Positions 17,479 through 27,338 of a stretch of 64,000 nt of DNA are shown piece by piece. A program made the translations under genes and the position numbers. Each line of letters starts with the position of its first letter. Positions within the stretch are counted from its first letter, which is position 1. The stretch spans positions 1-64,000 of the forward strand of contig NZ_JANZKU010000005.1 in NCBI RefSeq assembly GCF_025642785.1, read 5' to 3'. The stretch is from Pseudomonas sp. RIT-PI-AD (GTDB taxonomy: Bacteria > Pseudomonadota > Gammaproteobacteria > Pseudomonadales > Pseudomonadaceae). The notes under the pieces are model-generated. The model was not told the origin of the DNA. It searched no databases and saw only the letters and a program-made list of their open reading frames with translations.

Positions 17479-20400
17479 TCAGCCGGTGCGGATGATGCTC
17501 TTGATCCGGGTGGCGAGCATTTCCAGGGCGAAGGGCTTGGTCAGCACGTGCATGCCCGGTTCCAGGTTGCCGTTGCCGACCACCGCGCTCTCGGCGTAGC
17601 CGGTGATGAACAACACCTTCAGCCCGGGCCGCGCCTGGCGCGCGGCGTCCGCCATCTGCCGGCCGTTCATTCCGCCGGGCAGGCCGACATCGGTGATCAG
17701 CAGGTCGATGCGCACGTCTGATTGCAACACCTGCAGGCCGGCGGCGCCGTCTCCCGCCTCGATGGCGGCATAGCCGAGTTCTTCCAGCACCTCGGTGATC
17801 AGCATGCGCACTGCCGACTCGTCGTCCACCACCAGCACGGTTTCGCCGGCTTCGGCGCGGGGCGCCTGGGAGAACTCCGCTTCGGCGACTTCCTCCTCGG
17901 GTTCCCCCAGGTGCCGCGGCAGGTACAGGCAGACCGTGGTGCCGACGTTCACTTCCGAATGGATGCGGACCTGGCCGCCGGACTGCTTGGCGAAGCCATA
18001 GATCATCGACAGGCCGAGCCCGGTGCCCATGCCCAGGGGCTTGGTGGTGAAGAAGGGGTCGAAGGCCCGCGCCGCCACGTCGGCGCTCATGCCGCTGCCG
18101 GTGTCGCTGACCGAGATGGCCACGTAGGGGCCGGCGGGCAATTCCGCCTCGTCGAGGCGGGCGTTGGCCGTTTCGATGATCAACTGGCCGCCGTTGGGCA
18201 TGGCGTCTCGCGCGTTGATGCACAGGTTGAGCAGTGCGTTCTCCAACTGGTTGGGGTCGCAGAGAGTGGTCCACAGCGACTCCGCCGCGCGGGTTTCGAC
18301 CCGTACCGCGGGGCCCACGGTGCGCTGGATCAGCTCTTCCATGCCGGCGATCAGGCGGTTCGCCTGAGTCGGCTTCGGGTCGAGGGTCTGCCGGCGGGAG
18401 AACGCCAGCAGCCGGTGGGTGAGGGCGGCGGCGCGATTGGCGGCGCCGTGGGCCGCGCTGACGTAGCGTTCGATATCGCCGATGCGACCCTGGCCGAGGC
18501 GGGTGCGCAGCAGGTCGAGGCTGCCGATGATGCCGGTCAGCAGGTTGTTGAAGTCGTGCGCCAGGCCGCCGGTGAGTTGCCCCACGGCTTCCATCTTCTG
18601 GCTGTGGTGCAGGCGTTCCTCGGCCAGGCGCAAGGCCTCGGCCTGTTCCTTCATGGCCGTCACGTCGCGCACCGTGGCGTAGACCAGCCCGTCCCGCGGC
18701 ACCGCGTTCCAGGAGAACCAGCGGTAGCCGCCGTCACGATGCCGGTAGCGATTCTCGAACGCGGTCACCCTGCGCTCCCGGCGCAGCTGCTGCATGGCCT
18801 GGGCGGTGCGTTCGAGGTCCTCGGGATGCAGCAGTTCGGAAAACGGCTGGTTCTTCATCTCCGCGTCGGACCAGCCGAGGGTTTTCGCCCACGCCGGATT
18901 GAGGTTGATGAAATAGCCGTCGAGGTTGGCCGTGCAGAGCATGTCGGGCGAGGTCTGCCAGACCTGGTCGCGTTCGCGGGTACGGGTCTCGACGCGTTGT
19001 TCCAGGGTCTCGTTCAGTTCGCGGAGCTTGGCCTCGCTGGCGCGCAGGCGTTCTTCCGCGGCGATGCGCTCGGTCAGGTCGACGGTGACCGTGAGCACCG
19101 AGCGCGGCCTGCCCTGTTCGTCGTCGAGCCGGCTGAGGCTGCTGTGGGTCCAGACCATTTCGCCATCCGGGCGGATGTAACGCTTCTGCAGGATCACCGG
19201 GCGATCGGAATGCAGCACCTGCTGGAAGGCCGCGCTGCTTTTCGGCAGGTCTTCCGGGTGGGTGACCTGGGACGCGGTGGCGTTGAGCACTTCCGACGGC
19301 GCCCGGCCGAGCAGGCGGCAGAGTTCCGCGTTGGCGCGCAGGAAGCGGCCGTCCAGGGAGCGCTCGGAAAGCCCCACCGCGGCTTCCGCGAAGATCGCCG
19401 CGAGGCGCGCTTCGCTGTCCCGCAGGGCGGTTTCCGCCAGGGTCCGCTCGGTGATGTCGCGGCCCACCGAGACCAGGCGCTGCGGGCGCCCGTCGGGCCC
19501 GGGCAACGGCGAGATCATCAGATCCCACCATTTGGGCTTGCCCTTGGCGGTCGGGCAGGCGCCCTGGAAGCGGCCGATCCCGCCGGCGCGGGCCTCGGCC
19601 ACGGCGTCGAGCGCCGCCTGGTGGTCGGCGCCTTTCCATTCCTCCAGCCAGGGAATCCCGAGCGCGCTCTGTTCGTCGTCGAACTCCATCGCCTCGACCC
19701 CGCCGGGGCTGATCATCTGCACGTGGCCGTCGAGGTCGAGCACCACGATGCAGTCGCGGCTGGAATTGAGCACCAGGGTGTTCAGGCTCTGGGCCTCGCG
19801 CAGCGCCTGTTCGGCCTGCTGGGTCGCGGTGATGTCGCGGGCGACCGAGAGCACTTTCTGCGGCGCACCGTCCGGGCCGAGGATCGGCGTGAGGCGGACG
19901 TCCCACCAGGTGCCGAGGCCGCCGAAGGGGCTGGCGAGCCCCTGGAACTGCCCGGCGCCGCCGGCCCGGGCGGCGTCCAGGGCGTTGCGCGCGGCCTCCA
20001 GGCTCTGGGCCTGCCAGAAGGTCTCCCAGGGCGAACCGAGCAGGCTGTCGAGGTCTTCGATCCGCATCGCACGCTGGCCGCCTTCGCTCATGAAGATCAG
20101 GCTGCCGTCGAGGTCGAGCACCTGGATGCAATCGCCGGAGGAGGCCAGCACCCCGCGGAGGAACTCGGTGTCCGCGCGCTGCGCTTCGGCCGCCTGCCGC
20201 TGGCGGGTCTGGTCGCGGAGGATCTTGATGAACCCCAGGTGGCGGCCGTCCTCGTCGCGCAGCGGCATCATCTCGCCGCTGGCCCAGAAGCGTTCGCCGC
20301 CCTTCTTCAGGTGCCAGCGTTCGTCGTAGGCGCGGCCGCTCTGCAAGGCCTGGTACATCTCGGTGCTGACCCGGCCGGCGGCGCGGTCTTCCGGGGTGAA

Positions 20401-20643
20401 GTAGCGGTCGGCGGCCTCGCCGCGCATCTCCCGGGCGGTCCAGCCGAGGATGCGTTCGGCGCCGCTGTTCCAGTCGGTGACCAGGCCGTCGCGGTCGGTG
20501 GCGATGATCGCGAAGTCCACCGCGCTGTCGAAAATCGCCCGGTGCCGGCGGGCGTCGGTGGCGCCGCTGCCGCGCAGACGGGCATTTTCCGTTTCCAGTT
20601 CCGCCACGCGCAGGCGCAGGTGCTGGAGTTCTGTCTCAGACAT
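17479..20643 (-). CDS. Soluble five-PAS hybrid sensor histidine kinase with C-terminal receiver
   Basis: A 1054-aa protein with no signal peptide or membrane helix, hence cytoplasmic sensing. After a short coiled coil (1-30) come five PAS domains over about residues 34-660. PAS2 and PAS3 share a distinctive pattern (S-x-DCI-x-VLDLDG, then S-x-GG-x-x-AM and W-W-D) and look like an internal duplication. A HisKA domain follows with phospho-acceptor His about 696 ([11 protein letters not shown]), then an ATPase domain (N box [23 protein letters not shown]) and a receiver with phospho-Asp in [10 protein letters not shown]. Start ATG 20643 has AGGA upstream. No partner regulator is adjacent, so the output is unknown. 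Confidence 0.88.
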   Translation of the reverse strand: MSETELQHLRLRVAELETENARLRGSGATDARRHRAIFDSAVDFAIIATDRDGLVTDWNSGAERILGWTAREMRGEAADRYFTPEDRAAGRVSTEMYQALQSGRAYDERWHLKKGGERFWASGEMMPLRDEDGRHLGFIKILRDQTRQRQAAEAQRADTEFLRGVLASSGDCIQVLDLDGSLIFMSEGGQRAMRIEDLDSLLGSPWETFWQAQSLEAARNALDAARAGGAGQFQGLASPFGGLGTWWDVRLTPILGPDGAPQKVLSVARDITATQQAEQALREAQSLNTLVLNSSRDCIVVLDLDGHVQMISPGGVEAMEFDDEQSALGIPWLEEWKGADHQAALDAVAEARAGGIGRFQGACPTAKGKPKWWDLMISPLPGPDGRPQRLVSVGRDITERTLAETALRDSEARLAAIFAEAAVGLSERSLDGRFLRANAELCRLLGRAPSEVLNATASQVTHPEDLPKSSAAFQQVLHSDRPVILQKRYIRPDGEMVWTHSSLSRLDDEQGRPRSVLTVTVDLTERIAAEERLRASEAKLRELNETLEQRVETRTRERDQVWQTSPDMLCTANLDGYFINLNPAWAKTLGWSDAEMKNQPFSELLHPEDLERTAQAMQQLRRERRVTAFENRYRHRDGGYRWFSWNAVPRDGLVYATVRDVTAMKEQAEALRLAEERLHHSQKMEAVGQLTGGLAHDFNNLLTGIIGSLDLLRTRLGQGRIGDIERYVSAAHGAANRAAALTHRLLAFSRRQTLDPKPTQANRLIAGMEELIQRTVGPAVRVETRAAESLWTTLCDPNQLENALLNLCINARDAMPNGGQLIIETANARLDEAELPAGPYVAISVSDTGSGMSADVAARAFDPFFTTKPLGMGTGLGLSMIYGFAKQSGGQVRIHSEVNVGTTVCLYLPRHLGEPEEEVAEAEFSQAPRAEAGETVLVVDDESAVRMLITEVLEELGYAAIEAGDGAAGLQVLQSDVRIDLLITDVGLPGGMNGRQMADAARQARPGLKVLFITGYAESAVVGNGNLEPGMHVLTKPFALEMLATRIKSIIRTG

Positions 20644-20956
20644 GCTGGGCTGTCCTACTTCGATATGGACGGGCCGGCACGATGGGGGTCGGCCGCTTGG
20701 CGCTCGTAGATCGCTCCAGGGGCGTGCCGGCCGGCTACGGGCGCGGTTGCCGGACACAGGGAGGAGGGTCGAGCGAATCTGGAAAATCTGGATGCGACGG
20801 AGTATGGCGTGCCCATGGCCGGGTGTCATCCGGCGCCGGGGCTTCGTTTTCCGGCGGGAGAGCGGCGTAGGGCCGGGCCGGACGAGGGACGGGGAATGGC
20901 GGTGGGGCGAAGGCGTCGACGTCGCGACGGCGAAGGGAGGGCGGGCGCGCAACGGG
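20644..20956. other. 313-bp gap between kinase and Usp genes
   Basis: This probably holds the kinase promoter. AATCTGGAAAATCTGGAT around 20778-20795 contains a short direct repeat (ATCTGGA twice, 9 bp apart) in a slightly AT-richer patch. I see no coding frame and no terminator. Confidence 0.35.
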
Positions 20957-21412
20957 TCAGGCGTCGCGGACTTCCACCAGCACCGGGCAGGGCGCGGCGT
21001 CCAGCACGCGCGCGCCGATCGAGGGATCGAACAGGCGGCCGAGCCGCGAAAGATGGCGATGGCCGATGACGATCAGGTCGCAGTTGCGGCGAGCCGCCTC
21101 GTCGCAGATCGCTGCGGCCGGCTCGCCGGCGAGCACCGCGCCGCTGGCGACCAGGCCAAGGCCGCGCAGGTGCGCGAGCTGAGCGGCGATCAGGGCCTGG
21201 GCATCTGTCTGCTGGGCGGCCGCCGCCGGGAAGTCCCCGCGCGCCTCGGGGTCGTCGCTGTCGAGGACGTAGGCGGCGTCCACCGCGCAGACCAGGTGCA
21301 GGCTCGAACGCCCACCGGAAAGGTCGCCGGAAAGGGCGAGGGTACCGGCCAGGGCACTGACCCGTTCGCACTGGGGCGAGCCGTCCAGTGCCAGGAGAAT
21401 CTGCTTGAACAT
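20957..21412 (-). CDS. Universal stress protein (UspA family)
   Basis: A 151-aa single-domain Usp. The N-terminal strand ILLALDGSPQCERVSALA holds the conserved Asp-Gly-Ser, and the C-terminal GHRHLSRLGRLFDPSIGARVL fits the ATP-binding G-x2-G-x9-G pattern, ending in the typical CPVLVEVR strand. Such proteins bind ATP and support survival in stasis or stress. GAGG lies 7 nt before the ATG. The gene precedes the hybrid kinase on the same strand but 313 bp away, so co-transcription is doubtful, and it is divergent from the LysR gene at 21549. Confidence 0.9.
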   Translation of the reverse strand: MFKQILLALDGSPQCERVSALAGTLALSGDLSGGRSSLHLVCAVDAAYVLDSDDPEARGDFPAAAAQQTDAQALIAAQLAHLRGLGLVASGAVLAGEPAAAICDEAARRNCDLIVIGHRHLSRLGRLFDPSIGARVLDAAPCPVLVEVRDA

Positions 21413-21548
21413 GAGGGGGCCTCGTCGAAAGCCGCATTCTCGAACCCACGCGCACGGCGATAAATGCCGCCCGGCGCATTCGCCGAGTGCAGGGGGAGCA
21501 CGGCAAGCGGGTGGGATCGCGGTGGCCGGGGCGCTATGCTTGCGCCCC

Positions 21549-22451
21549 ATGCAATTGCCCGATCTCAACCTGCTGGTGGCCCTGGACATCCTTCTCGAGG
21601 AAGGCAGCGTGGTGGGCGCGGCGCGGCGGATGAATCTCAGCGCGCCCGCCATGAGCCGCACCCTCACGCGCATTCGCGAGGCGATCGGCGACCCGGTGCT
21701 GGTGCGCTCCGGGCGTGGCCTGACGCCCACGCCGAGGGCCCTGGAGCTGCGCGAGCAGGTGCGCGGGGTGGTCGAGCAGGCCCACGCGGTGTTCACCTCC
21801 GGGCGCGAGGTGGACCTGGCCACCCTGCAGCGCACCTTCAGCCTGCGCGCCAACGACGTGTTCGTCGGCGCCTACAGCGGCCAGTTGCTGGAGCAGTTGC
21901 GCCGGCACGCGCCACGCACGGTGCTGCGTTTCGTGCCGGAGGGCGATACCGACGACGACGCCCTGCGCGAAGGGCGCATCGACCTGAACATCGGCTCGAC
22001 CCGCCACTTCGGCGCCGATATCAAGGTGCAGACGCTGTTCAGCACCGCCTTCGTCGGCCTGGCGCGGGAGGCTCATCCGATCTTCGCCGACGACATCGAC
22101 CCGTCGCGCTTCGTCGCCTTCGACCACATCAGCGTGTCCCGCCGTGGGCGCGCCCAGGGGCCGATAGACGCGCTGCTGGCGGAGCGGGGCCTGAGCCGGC
22201 ACGTGGCGCTGGTCACCGCCAACTTCCATTCGGCGATCTTCGCCCTGGCCGGTTCCGATCTCATTCTGCCGCTGATGCCCCGGCCCATGCTGGACAACCT
22301 CGGGCGGCTGGGCCTGCGCCTGCGGGCCTTCGACCTGCCGATCCCGCTGGAGCCGGTCACCGTCGTGCAGGCCTGGCACCCGCGGCTGGACCACGACCAT
22401 GCCCATCGCTGGCTGCGGCGGATGATCAAGCAGACCTGCGAAGGCCTCTGA
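21549..22451 (+). CDS. LysR-family transcriptional regulator upstream of the efflux operon
   Basis: A 300-aa LysR regulator. The helix-turn-helix is at residues 5-62 (LLVALDILLEEGSVVGAARRMNLSAPAMSRTLTRIREAIGDPVLVRSGRGLTPTPRA). The ALELR...V tail and the DIDLNIGST-like effector segment (GRIDLNIGS) are typical of the PA3135/NodD-like subgroup. It sits 277 bp upstream of the MFS-HlyD-OMF efflux operon on the same strand and is the best candidate for its regulator. ATG 21549 opens the conserved domain directly. The divergent Usp gene begins 136 bp away. Confidence 0.87.
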   Translation: MQLPDLNLLVALDILLEEGSVVGAARRMNLSAPAMSRTLTRIREAIGDPVLVRSGRGLTPTPRALELREQVRGVVEQAHAVFTSGREVDLATLQRTFSLRANDVFVGAYSGQLLEQLRRHAPRTVLRFVPEGDTDDDALREGRIDLNIGSTRHFGADIKVQTLFSTAFVGLAREAHPIFADDIDPSRFVAFDHISVSRRGRAQGPIDALLAERGLSRHVALVTANFHSAIFALAGSDLILPLMPRPMLDNLGRLGLRLRAFDLPIPLEPVTVVQAWHPRLDHDHAHRWLRRMIKQTCEGL

Positions 22452-22589
22452 GGCGCGGATCGTCCGGGCGAGGGCGGGTGCATTCGGTACCGCTTCCGAA
22501 CGGACGGCCTTCATCCCGCCTGGCCGGCGGTGCGCCATGCCTTCCTTGGCCCGGCTGGCCTTCGCGGCTGGCGCCGGGGTATCTGAATA

Positions 22590-22650
22590 GGTGCGTGCGG
22601 CGCAATTCAGTATTAGCCATTTATCAATTTTTATAGGCATTCGCCCTCCC
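22590..22650. promoter_or_regulatory. AT-rich promoter patch of the efflux operon
   Basis: A sharply AT-rich stretch containing ATTAGCC-ATTTATCAATTTTTATAGG lies about 40-100 bp before the putative leader peptide. T-N11-A style LysR contacts are possible, for example around 22611-22640, but no unique palindrome dominates. The patch is the only plausible promoter in the 277-bp gap. Confidence 0.4.
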
Positions 22651-22687
22651 TAGACTGCCCGGGTCGATCCTTCCGGAGCAGTTCTTC

Positions 22688-22732
22688 ATGCCTACCCCAT
22701 CCTTTCGCAGCCCTCGCAGGCGCCGCCCATGA
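22688..22732 (+). CDS. Putative 14-aa leader peptide overlapping the efflux start
   Basis: A short open frame encodes MPTPSFRSPRRRRP. It has a GGAG ribosome-binding site 9 nt before its ATG, and its TGA overlaps the ATG of the MFS gene (ATGA, 22729-22732). The MFS gene itself has only a weak ribosome-binding site, so its translation may depend on this peptide. The Arg/Pro-rich end (RRRRP) could slow ribosomes. Translation is not proven; a chance short frame is the alternative. Confidence 0.35.
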   Translation: MPTPSFRSPRRRRP

Positions 22733-24267
22733 GCGTCGCCGCCTCCGCCATGCCGGAGGCCGCGGCCCGGCCGGTGGCGGCGCCCTCGGCCTTCGGCCTG
22801 CGCATCGCCACCGGCCTGGTGGGCGTCCTGCTGGCCGTGCTGGTCGCCGGCCTCAACGAGAACGTCACCAAGGTGGCCCTGGCCGACATCCGCGGCGCCA
22901 TGGGCATCGGCCATGACGAAGGCAGTTGGCTGATCGCGCTCTACGCCGCCACCTCGGTCAGCGCCATGGCGTTCGCGCCCTGGTGCTCGGTGACCTTTTC
23001 CCTGCGGCGCTTCACCCTGTGGGCGATCGGCGCCTTCATGCTGCTCGGCTTCCTCTGCCCGTTGGTGCCCACGCTCGAGTGCCTGTTGCTGCTGCGCACG
23101 CTGCAAGGGCTTGCCGGCGGCGCCTTGCCGCCGATGCTGATGACCGTGGCGCTGCGGTTCCTGCCGCCCGGGGTGAAACTCTACGGGCTGGCCGGCTACG
23201 CCCTGACCGCCACCTTCGGGCCGAGCCTGGGCACCCCGCTCGCGGCGCTGTGGACCGAGTACGTCGGCTGGCGCTGGGCGTTCTGGCAGGTGGTCCCGCC
23301 TTGCCTGCTGGCGATGGCGGCGGTGGCCTGGGGCTTGCCGCAGGACCCGCTGCGCCTGGAGCGTTTCCGTCAATTCGATTGGCGCGGCCTGCTGCTGGGG
23401 TTCCCGGCCATCTGCCTGCTGGTGATCGGCCTGGTGCAAGGCGAGCGCCTGGACTGGTTCGAGTCCGCGGCCATCCGTGCGTGCATCGGCGGCGGCAGCC
23501 TGCTGCTGGTGCTGTTCCTGGTCAACGAATGGTTCCACCCCTTGCCGTTCTTCAAGTTGCAGATGCTCGCCAAGCGCAACCTCACCCATGCCCTGGTGAC
23601 CCTCGGCGGCGTGCTCTTCGTGCTGCTGGCGGTGATCCTCATCCCTTCCGGCTATCTCGCCCAGGTCCAGGGTTACCGCCCCTTGCAGACGGCGCCGGTG
23701 ATGCTCTGGGTGGCCCTGCCGCAATTGCTGGCGCTGCCGCTGGTGGCGGCGCTGTGCAACCTGCGGCGGGTCGACTGCCGTGCGGTGCTGGCGCTGGGCC
23801 TGGGCCTGCTGGCGCTGTCCTGCTACCTGGGCTCGCGGCTCACCTCGGCGTGGATCCGCGAGGATTTCTACCTGATGCAGGCCGTGCAGGTCTTCGCCCA
23901 GCCGATGGCGGTGATCCCCCTGCTGATGCTGGCCACCGGCGGCCTGGCGCCCCAGGACGGCCCCTACGCCTCGTCCTGGTTCAACACCGTCAAGGGGTTT
24001 TCCGCGGTGCTCGCCGGCGGGGTGCTGGACGCGCTCGGCACGGCGCGCCGGCATTTCCATTCCAACGCGCTGGTCGATCAGCTGGGCAACGCCGCCCAGC
24101 CCCTCGACCCCGCCTCGCTGCCCGGCCTCGCCGCGCGTCTGCATCGGCAGGTGGTGGTGCTGGCCTCGGCGGACCTCTACCTGTACATGGCGGCGCTCGC
24201 CGTCGCCCTGATCTTTCTCATTCCCTTCGTGCCGACGCGCATCTACCCGCCGCGCGCCGTCGCCTGA
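22729..24267 (+). CDS. MFS multidrug efflux transporter, DHA2/EmrB type
   Basis: A 512-aa inner-membrane proton-driven exporter with about 14 membrane helices. Helix 1 (GLVGVLLAVLVAGLNENVTKVAL) includes the DHA2-type motif with Asn-Glu, and the helix 4-5 region has LLLRTLQGLAGGALPPMLM and the antiporter motif C-like GYALTATFGPSLGTPLAAL. Together with the downstream HlyD and outer-membrane genes it should form a tripartite EmrAB-TolC-like pump. The same trio occurs in P. aeruginosa (PA3137-PA3136 neighbourhood, from memory). The substrate is unknown. Confidence 0.88.
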   Translation: MSVAASAMPEAAARPVAAPSAFGLRIATGLVGVLLAVLVAGLNENVTKVALADIRGAMGIGHDEGSWLIALYAATSVSAMAFAPWCSVTFSLRRFTLWAIGAFMLLGFLCPLVPTLECLLLLRTLQGLAGGALPPMLMTVALRFLPPGVKLYGLAGYALTATFGPSLGTPLAALWTEYVGWRWAFWQVVPPCLLAMAAVAWGLPQDPLRLERFRQFDWRGLLLGFPAICLLVIGLVQGERLDWFESAAIRACIGGGSLLLVLFLVNEWFHPLPFFKLQMLAKRNLTHALVTLGGVLFVLLAVILIPSGYLAQVQGYRPLQTAPVMLWVALPQLLALPLVAALCNLRRVDCRAVLALGLGLLALSCYLGSRLTSAWIREDFYLMQAVQVFAQPMAVIPLLMLATGGLAPQDGPYASSWFNTVKGFSAVLAGGVLDALGTARRHFHSNALVDQLGNAAQPLDPASLPGLAARLHRQVVVLASADLYLYMAALAVALIFLIPFVPTRIYPPRAVA

Positions 24268-24282
24268 CACCGGACCTTCATC

Positions 24283-25374
24283 GTGAGCGACATCATGAGC
24301 GACACCGCAACACGCAAGACCGCCCTGTTCCTGGGCCTCGTCCTGGGCCTCGCACTGCTGGCCTATGCCGTCTGGCTCGGGTTCTCCGGCCCGCGCCGGT
24401 TCCAGCGCACCGACGACGCCTACGTGGCCGCCGACTACACCCTGATCGCGCCCAAGGTCGCCGGCTTCATCAGCGAGGTGCGGGTGGAGGACGACCAGCA
24501 CGTGGAAGCCGGCCAGTTGCTGGCGCAGATCGACGACCGCGACTACCGCGCCGCGCTGCAGGCGGCGCAGGCCGAGGTGGCCAGCGCCCGGGCGCAGCAG
24601 GCCCATGCCCAGGCCTCCCTGGAACGCCAGGGTTCGCTGATCGAGCAGGCCGAGGCCAGGGTCGCGGCGGACCGCGCCGAACTGGCGTTCGCCGAATTCG
24701 AGGTGCAGCGCTACCGGCACCTGGCCGGGCAGGGCGCCGGCACCTTGCAGAATTCGCAGCAGGCGCAGAGCCGCTTCGACAGCGCTCGCGCCGGGCAGGC
24801 CCGCGACCGCGCCGCGCTGGACGCCGCGCGCAAGCAGACCGAGGTGCTCGCCGCCCAGCGCGACGCGGCCGAGGCCGGCGTCCAGCGCGCCCTGGCCGCC
24901 GAGGCCCGGGCCGAACTGGACCTGTCCCACACCCGTGTGGTGGCGCCCTTGGCCGGCACCGTCGGCCGCCGCGCGGTGCGCATCGGCGCCTTCGTCAGCC
25001 CCGGCAGCGAACTGATGGCTCTGGTGCCGCTGGAGCATGCCTATGTCCGCGCGCACTTCCAGGAAACCCAGCTCACCGCGGTGCGCCCCGGCCAGGCGGT
25101 GGAGATCGAGGTGGACGGTTACCCCGGCGAGGTGCTGCGCGGCCACGTGCAGAGCATCGCCCCGGCCACCGGCGTGACCTTCGCCGCGCTGGCGCCGGAC
25201 AACGCCACCGGCAACTTCACCAAGGTGGTGCAGCGCATCCCGGTGAAGATCGCCCTCGATGCGCAGCAGGCCTTGCTGGAGCGGCTGCGAGTCGGCATGT
25301 CCGTCGAGGCGCGCATCGATACCGCCGATGCCGGGGAACTGCCCGTCGCCCAGCGCGGGGAGCTCGCCCGATGA
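24283..25374 (+). CDS. HlyD/EmrA-type membrane fusion protein
   Basis: A 363-aa periplasmic adaptor with one N-terminal membrane helix (about residues 12-32), a biotinyl-lipoyl-like strand (YVAADYTLIAPKVAGFISEVRVEDDQHVEAGQLLAQIDDRDY), a long alpha-helical hairpin rich in Ala/Gln/Glu (about 90-200) and a beta-barrel ending in VGMSVEARIDT. It should link the MFS pump to the outer-membrane channel. The annotated start is GTG 24283; an ATG at 24295 is a credible alternative because neither has a strong ribosome-binding site. The end overlaps the channel gene by ATGA. Confidence 0.88.
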   Translation: MSDIMSDTATRKTALFLGLVLGLALLAYAVWLGFSGPRRFQRTDDAYVAADYTLIAPKVAGFISEVRVEDDQHVEAGQLLAQIDDRDYRAALQAAQAEVASARAQQAHAQASLERQGSLIEQAEARVAADRAELAFAEFEVQRYRHLAGQGAGTLQNSQQAQSRFDSARAGQARDRAALDAARKQTEVLAAQRDAAEAGVQRALAAEARAELDLSHTRVVAPLAGTVGRRAVRIGAFVSPGSELMALVPLEHAYVRAHFQETQLTAVRPGQAVEIEVDGYPGEVLRGHVQSIAPATGVTFAALAPDNATGNFTKVVQRIPVKIALDAQQALLERLRVGMSVEARIDTADAGELPVAQRGELAR

Positions 25375-26837
25375 TCCGGCTGCCGTTCGCCTGCGCCGGG
25401 CTGCTGCTCGGCGCCAGCCTGGCCGCGTGCAGCGTCGGCCCGGATTTCCAGCCGCCGCGCGCGGACCTGGATGCCCATTGGGCGCTGCCGGATGGCGGCC
25501 GCGCCGAGGAGGGGGCCGTGGCCGCGCGTTGGTGGGACGCCTTCGGCGATCCGCGCCTGTCCGCCCTGGTGCACGAGGCGGCGACCCTCAACCTGGACCT
25601 GCAGAGTGCCGCCAGCCGCCTGCAACAGAGCCGCGCGGCCCGCCGCGTGCTCGCCGCCGATGCCCTGCCCGCGGTGAACGCCGGGCTCGACTACAGCCGC
25701 GCGCGCAACAGCCAGGATGGCCTCAGCGATCCTTCCGGGCGCGCCGGCGATTCGGCCTACAGCCTCTGGCAGGGCGGTTTCGACCTGGGCTGGGAGCTGG
25801 ACCTGTGGGGGCGCGTGCGCCGGCAGATCGAGGCGGCCGATGCCGAGGTGCGGGTGGCCGAGGAGGAACGCCACGGCGTGGCGTTGGCGGTCATGGCGGA
25901 AACCGCGCGGGATTACATCCAGTTGCGCGGCACGCAGAACGCCCTGGACATCGTTCGGCAGAACCTGGAGATCGCCCGGCGCAGCCTGAGGTTGACCCGT
26001 GCGCGCCTCGCCGAGGGCATCGCCACCGATCTCGAGGTGGCCGAAGCCGCCGCCCAGGTCGCCGCCATCGAGGCGCGGCTCCCCGCGTTGCAACAGCGCG
26101 AGGCGCAACTGGGCAATGCCCTGAGCCTGTTGCTGGGGCAGGCGCCACGGGCCTTGCAGGACGAACTGCGCGAGCCGGCGCCGGTGCCCGCCGGGCCCAC
26201 CGAGGTGCCCCTGGGCCTGCCCAGCGAGCTGGCCGCGCGGCGTCCCGATATCCGCCGCGCCGAAGCCGAGCTGCATGCCGCCACCGCGGGCATCGGCGTC
26301 GCCCGGGGCGACTTCTATCCGCGCATCACGCTGTCCGGCAACCTCGGTTTCCAGGCCCTGCAACTGGCGGATTTCGGCGGTTGGGATTCGCGCCGTTTCG
26401 CCTTCGGCCCGGCGCTGAGCGTACCGCTGTTCGAGGGTGGGCGGCTGCGCGGCGCGCTGCGCCTGCGCGAGGCACGCCAGCAGGAAGCCGCCATCGCCTA
26501 TCAGAAGACCGTGCTCGGCGCCTGGCACGAGGTGGACGACGCCTTGAACGCCTACCAGGCCGAGCAGCGCCGTCGCGCCAGTCTCGGGCGAGCGGTGGTA
26601 CAGAGCCGCCGCGCCCTGGAGAGCGCGCAACGGCAATATGCCCAGGGCACGCTGGATTTCCTCGACGTACTCACCCTGCAGAACAGCCTGTTGGCCAACC
26701 AGGCCGCCCAAGTGGAAAGCACCACCGCGGTCTCGCTGTCCCTGGTGAGCCTCTACAAGGCCCTCGGCGGCGGGTGGCAGACCCTCGACGAGCCGCAGGC
26801 CCTCGCTTCCTCTTCCCCTACCCGGAGTCGACCATGA
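25371..26837 (+). CDS. Outer-membrane efflux lipoprotein (OprM/NodT family)
   Basis: A 488-aa TolC-fold channel. A lipoprotein signal ends in SLAACSVGPDF (lipid-attachment Cys about residue 20). Two OEP repeats follow, each with long helices, and the family marks DLGWELDLWGRVRRQIEAADA, LARAR-like LTRARLAEGIATDLEVAEA, ELAARRPDIRRAEAELHAATA and VPLFEGGRLRGAL are all visible. Third component of the efflux pump, translationally coupled to its neighbours on both sides (ATGA at each end). Confidence 0.9.
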   Translation: MIRLPFACAGLLLGASLAACSVGPDFQPPRADLDAHWALPDGGRAEEGAVAARWWDAFGDPRLSALVHEAATLNLDLQSAASRLQQSRAARRVLAADALPAVNAGLDYSRARNSQDGLSDPSGRAGDSAYSLWQGGFDLGWELDLWGRVRRQIEAADAEVRVAEEERHGVALAVMAETARDYIQLRGTQNALDIVRQNLEIARRSLRLTRARLAEGIATDLEVAEAAAQVAAIEARLPALQQREAQLGNALSLLLGQAPRALQDELREPAPVPAGPTEVPLGLPSELAARRPDIRRAEAELHAATAGIGVARGDFYPRITLSGNLGFQALQLADFGGWDSRRFAFGPALSVPLFEGGRLRGALRLREARQQEAAIAYQKTVLGAWHEVDDALNAYQAEQRRRASLGRAVVQSRRALESAQRQYAQGTLDFLDVLTLQNSLLANQAAQVESTTAVSLSLVSLYKALGGGWQTLDEPQALASSSPTRSRP

Positions 26838-27241
26838 CCCTCGATCACACAGCGTTTCTCGTCCACGACATCCAGGCCTTCCCCCTGGTGCGCTTCCGTC
26901 ACGAAGCGGCGATACCCGGCTACGCCCCTGCCTGGGAAGCGGACATGCAGGCCCTGATGCGCCACGGCGAGGCCTTCGTGGTGGTCTTCGACGGGGCGCG
27001 TCGCGACGAGGCCCACGACGACCGCAAGGCGCGCGGACTCTGGCTCAAGCGCAACAAGGCGGCCCTCGGCCAGGTCTGCCGGGGGCTGCTGGTCATCGAG
27101 GCGGATGCCGGGCACCGCGAAACGCGACGCGCCGCCATGCAGGGGGCGATCAAGGCCTTCGGCATCCGCCAGGAGATGGCGGGGTCCTGGCCGGAGGCAC
27201 AGGACATCGCGCGGCGCTGGCTCGCCGGCGAAGCCGATTGA
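26834..27241 (+). CDS. Hypothetical 135-aa protein linked to the efflux operon
   Basis: I do not recognise this family. The protein is soluble, with no signal peptide. It reads as alternating strands and helices, with GEAFVVVFDGARRDEAHDD and CRGLLVIEADAGHRETRRAAM as likely core strands, giving a small alpha/beta fold faintly like SpoIIAA/STAS-type domains. The start overlaps the channel gene stop (ATGA), so it is made with the pump and may modify or regulate it, or detoxify the same substrate. Codon usage is like its neighbours. Confidence 0.7.
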   Translation: MTLDHTAFLVHDIQAFPLVRFRHEAAIPGYAPAWEADMQALMRHGEAFVVVFDGARRDEAHDDRKARGLWLKRNKAALGQVCRGLLVIEADAGHRETRRAAMQGAIKAFGIRQEMAGSWPEAQDIARRWLAGEAD

Positions 27242-27338
27242 GCGGCCGGAGGCCGCGCGCCGCGCCCGCCCTGCGGTCGACGGTTTTCCCTACACGACCT
27301 AGTCTGTCCGACTTCTTTGCTGACTCTTGGAGACTCCG

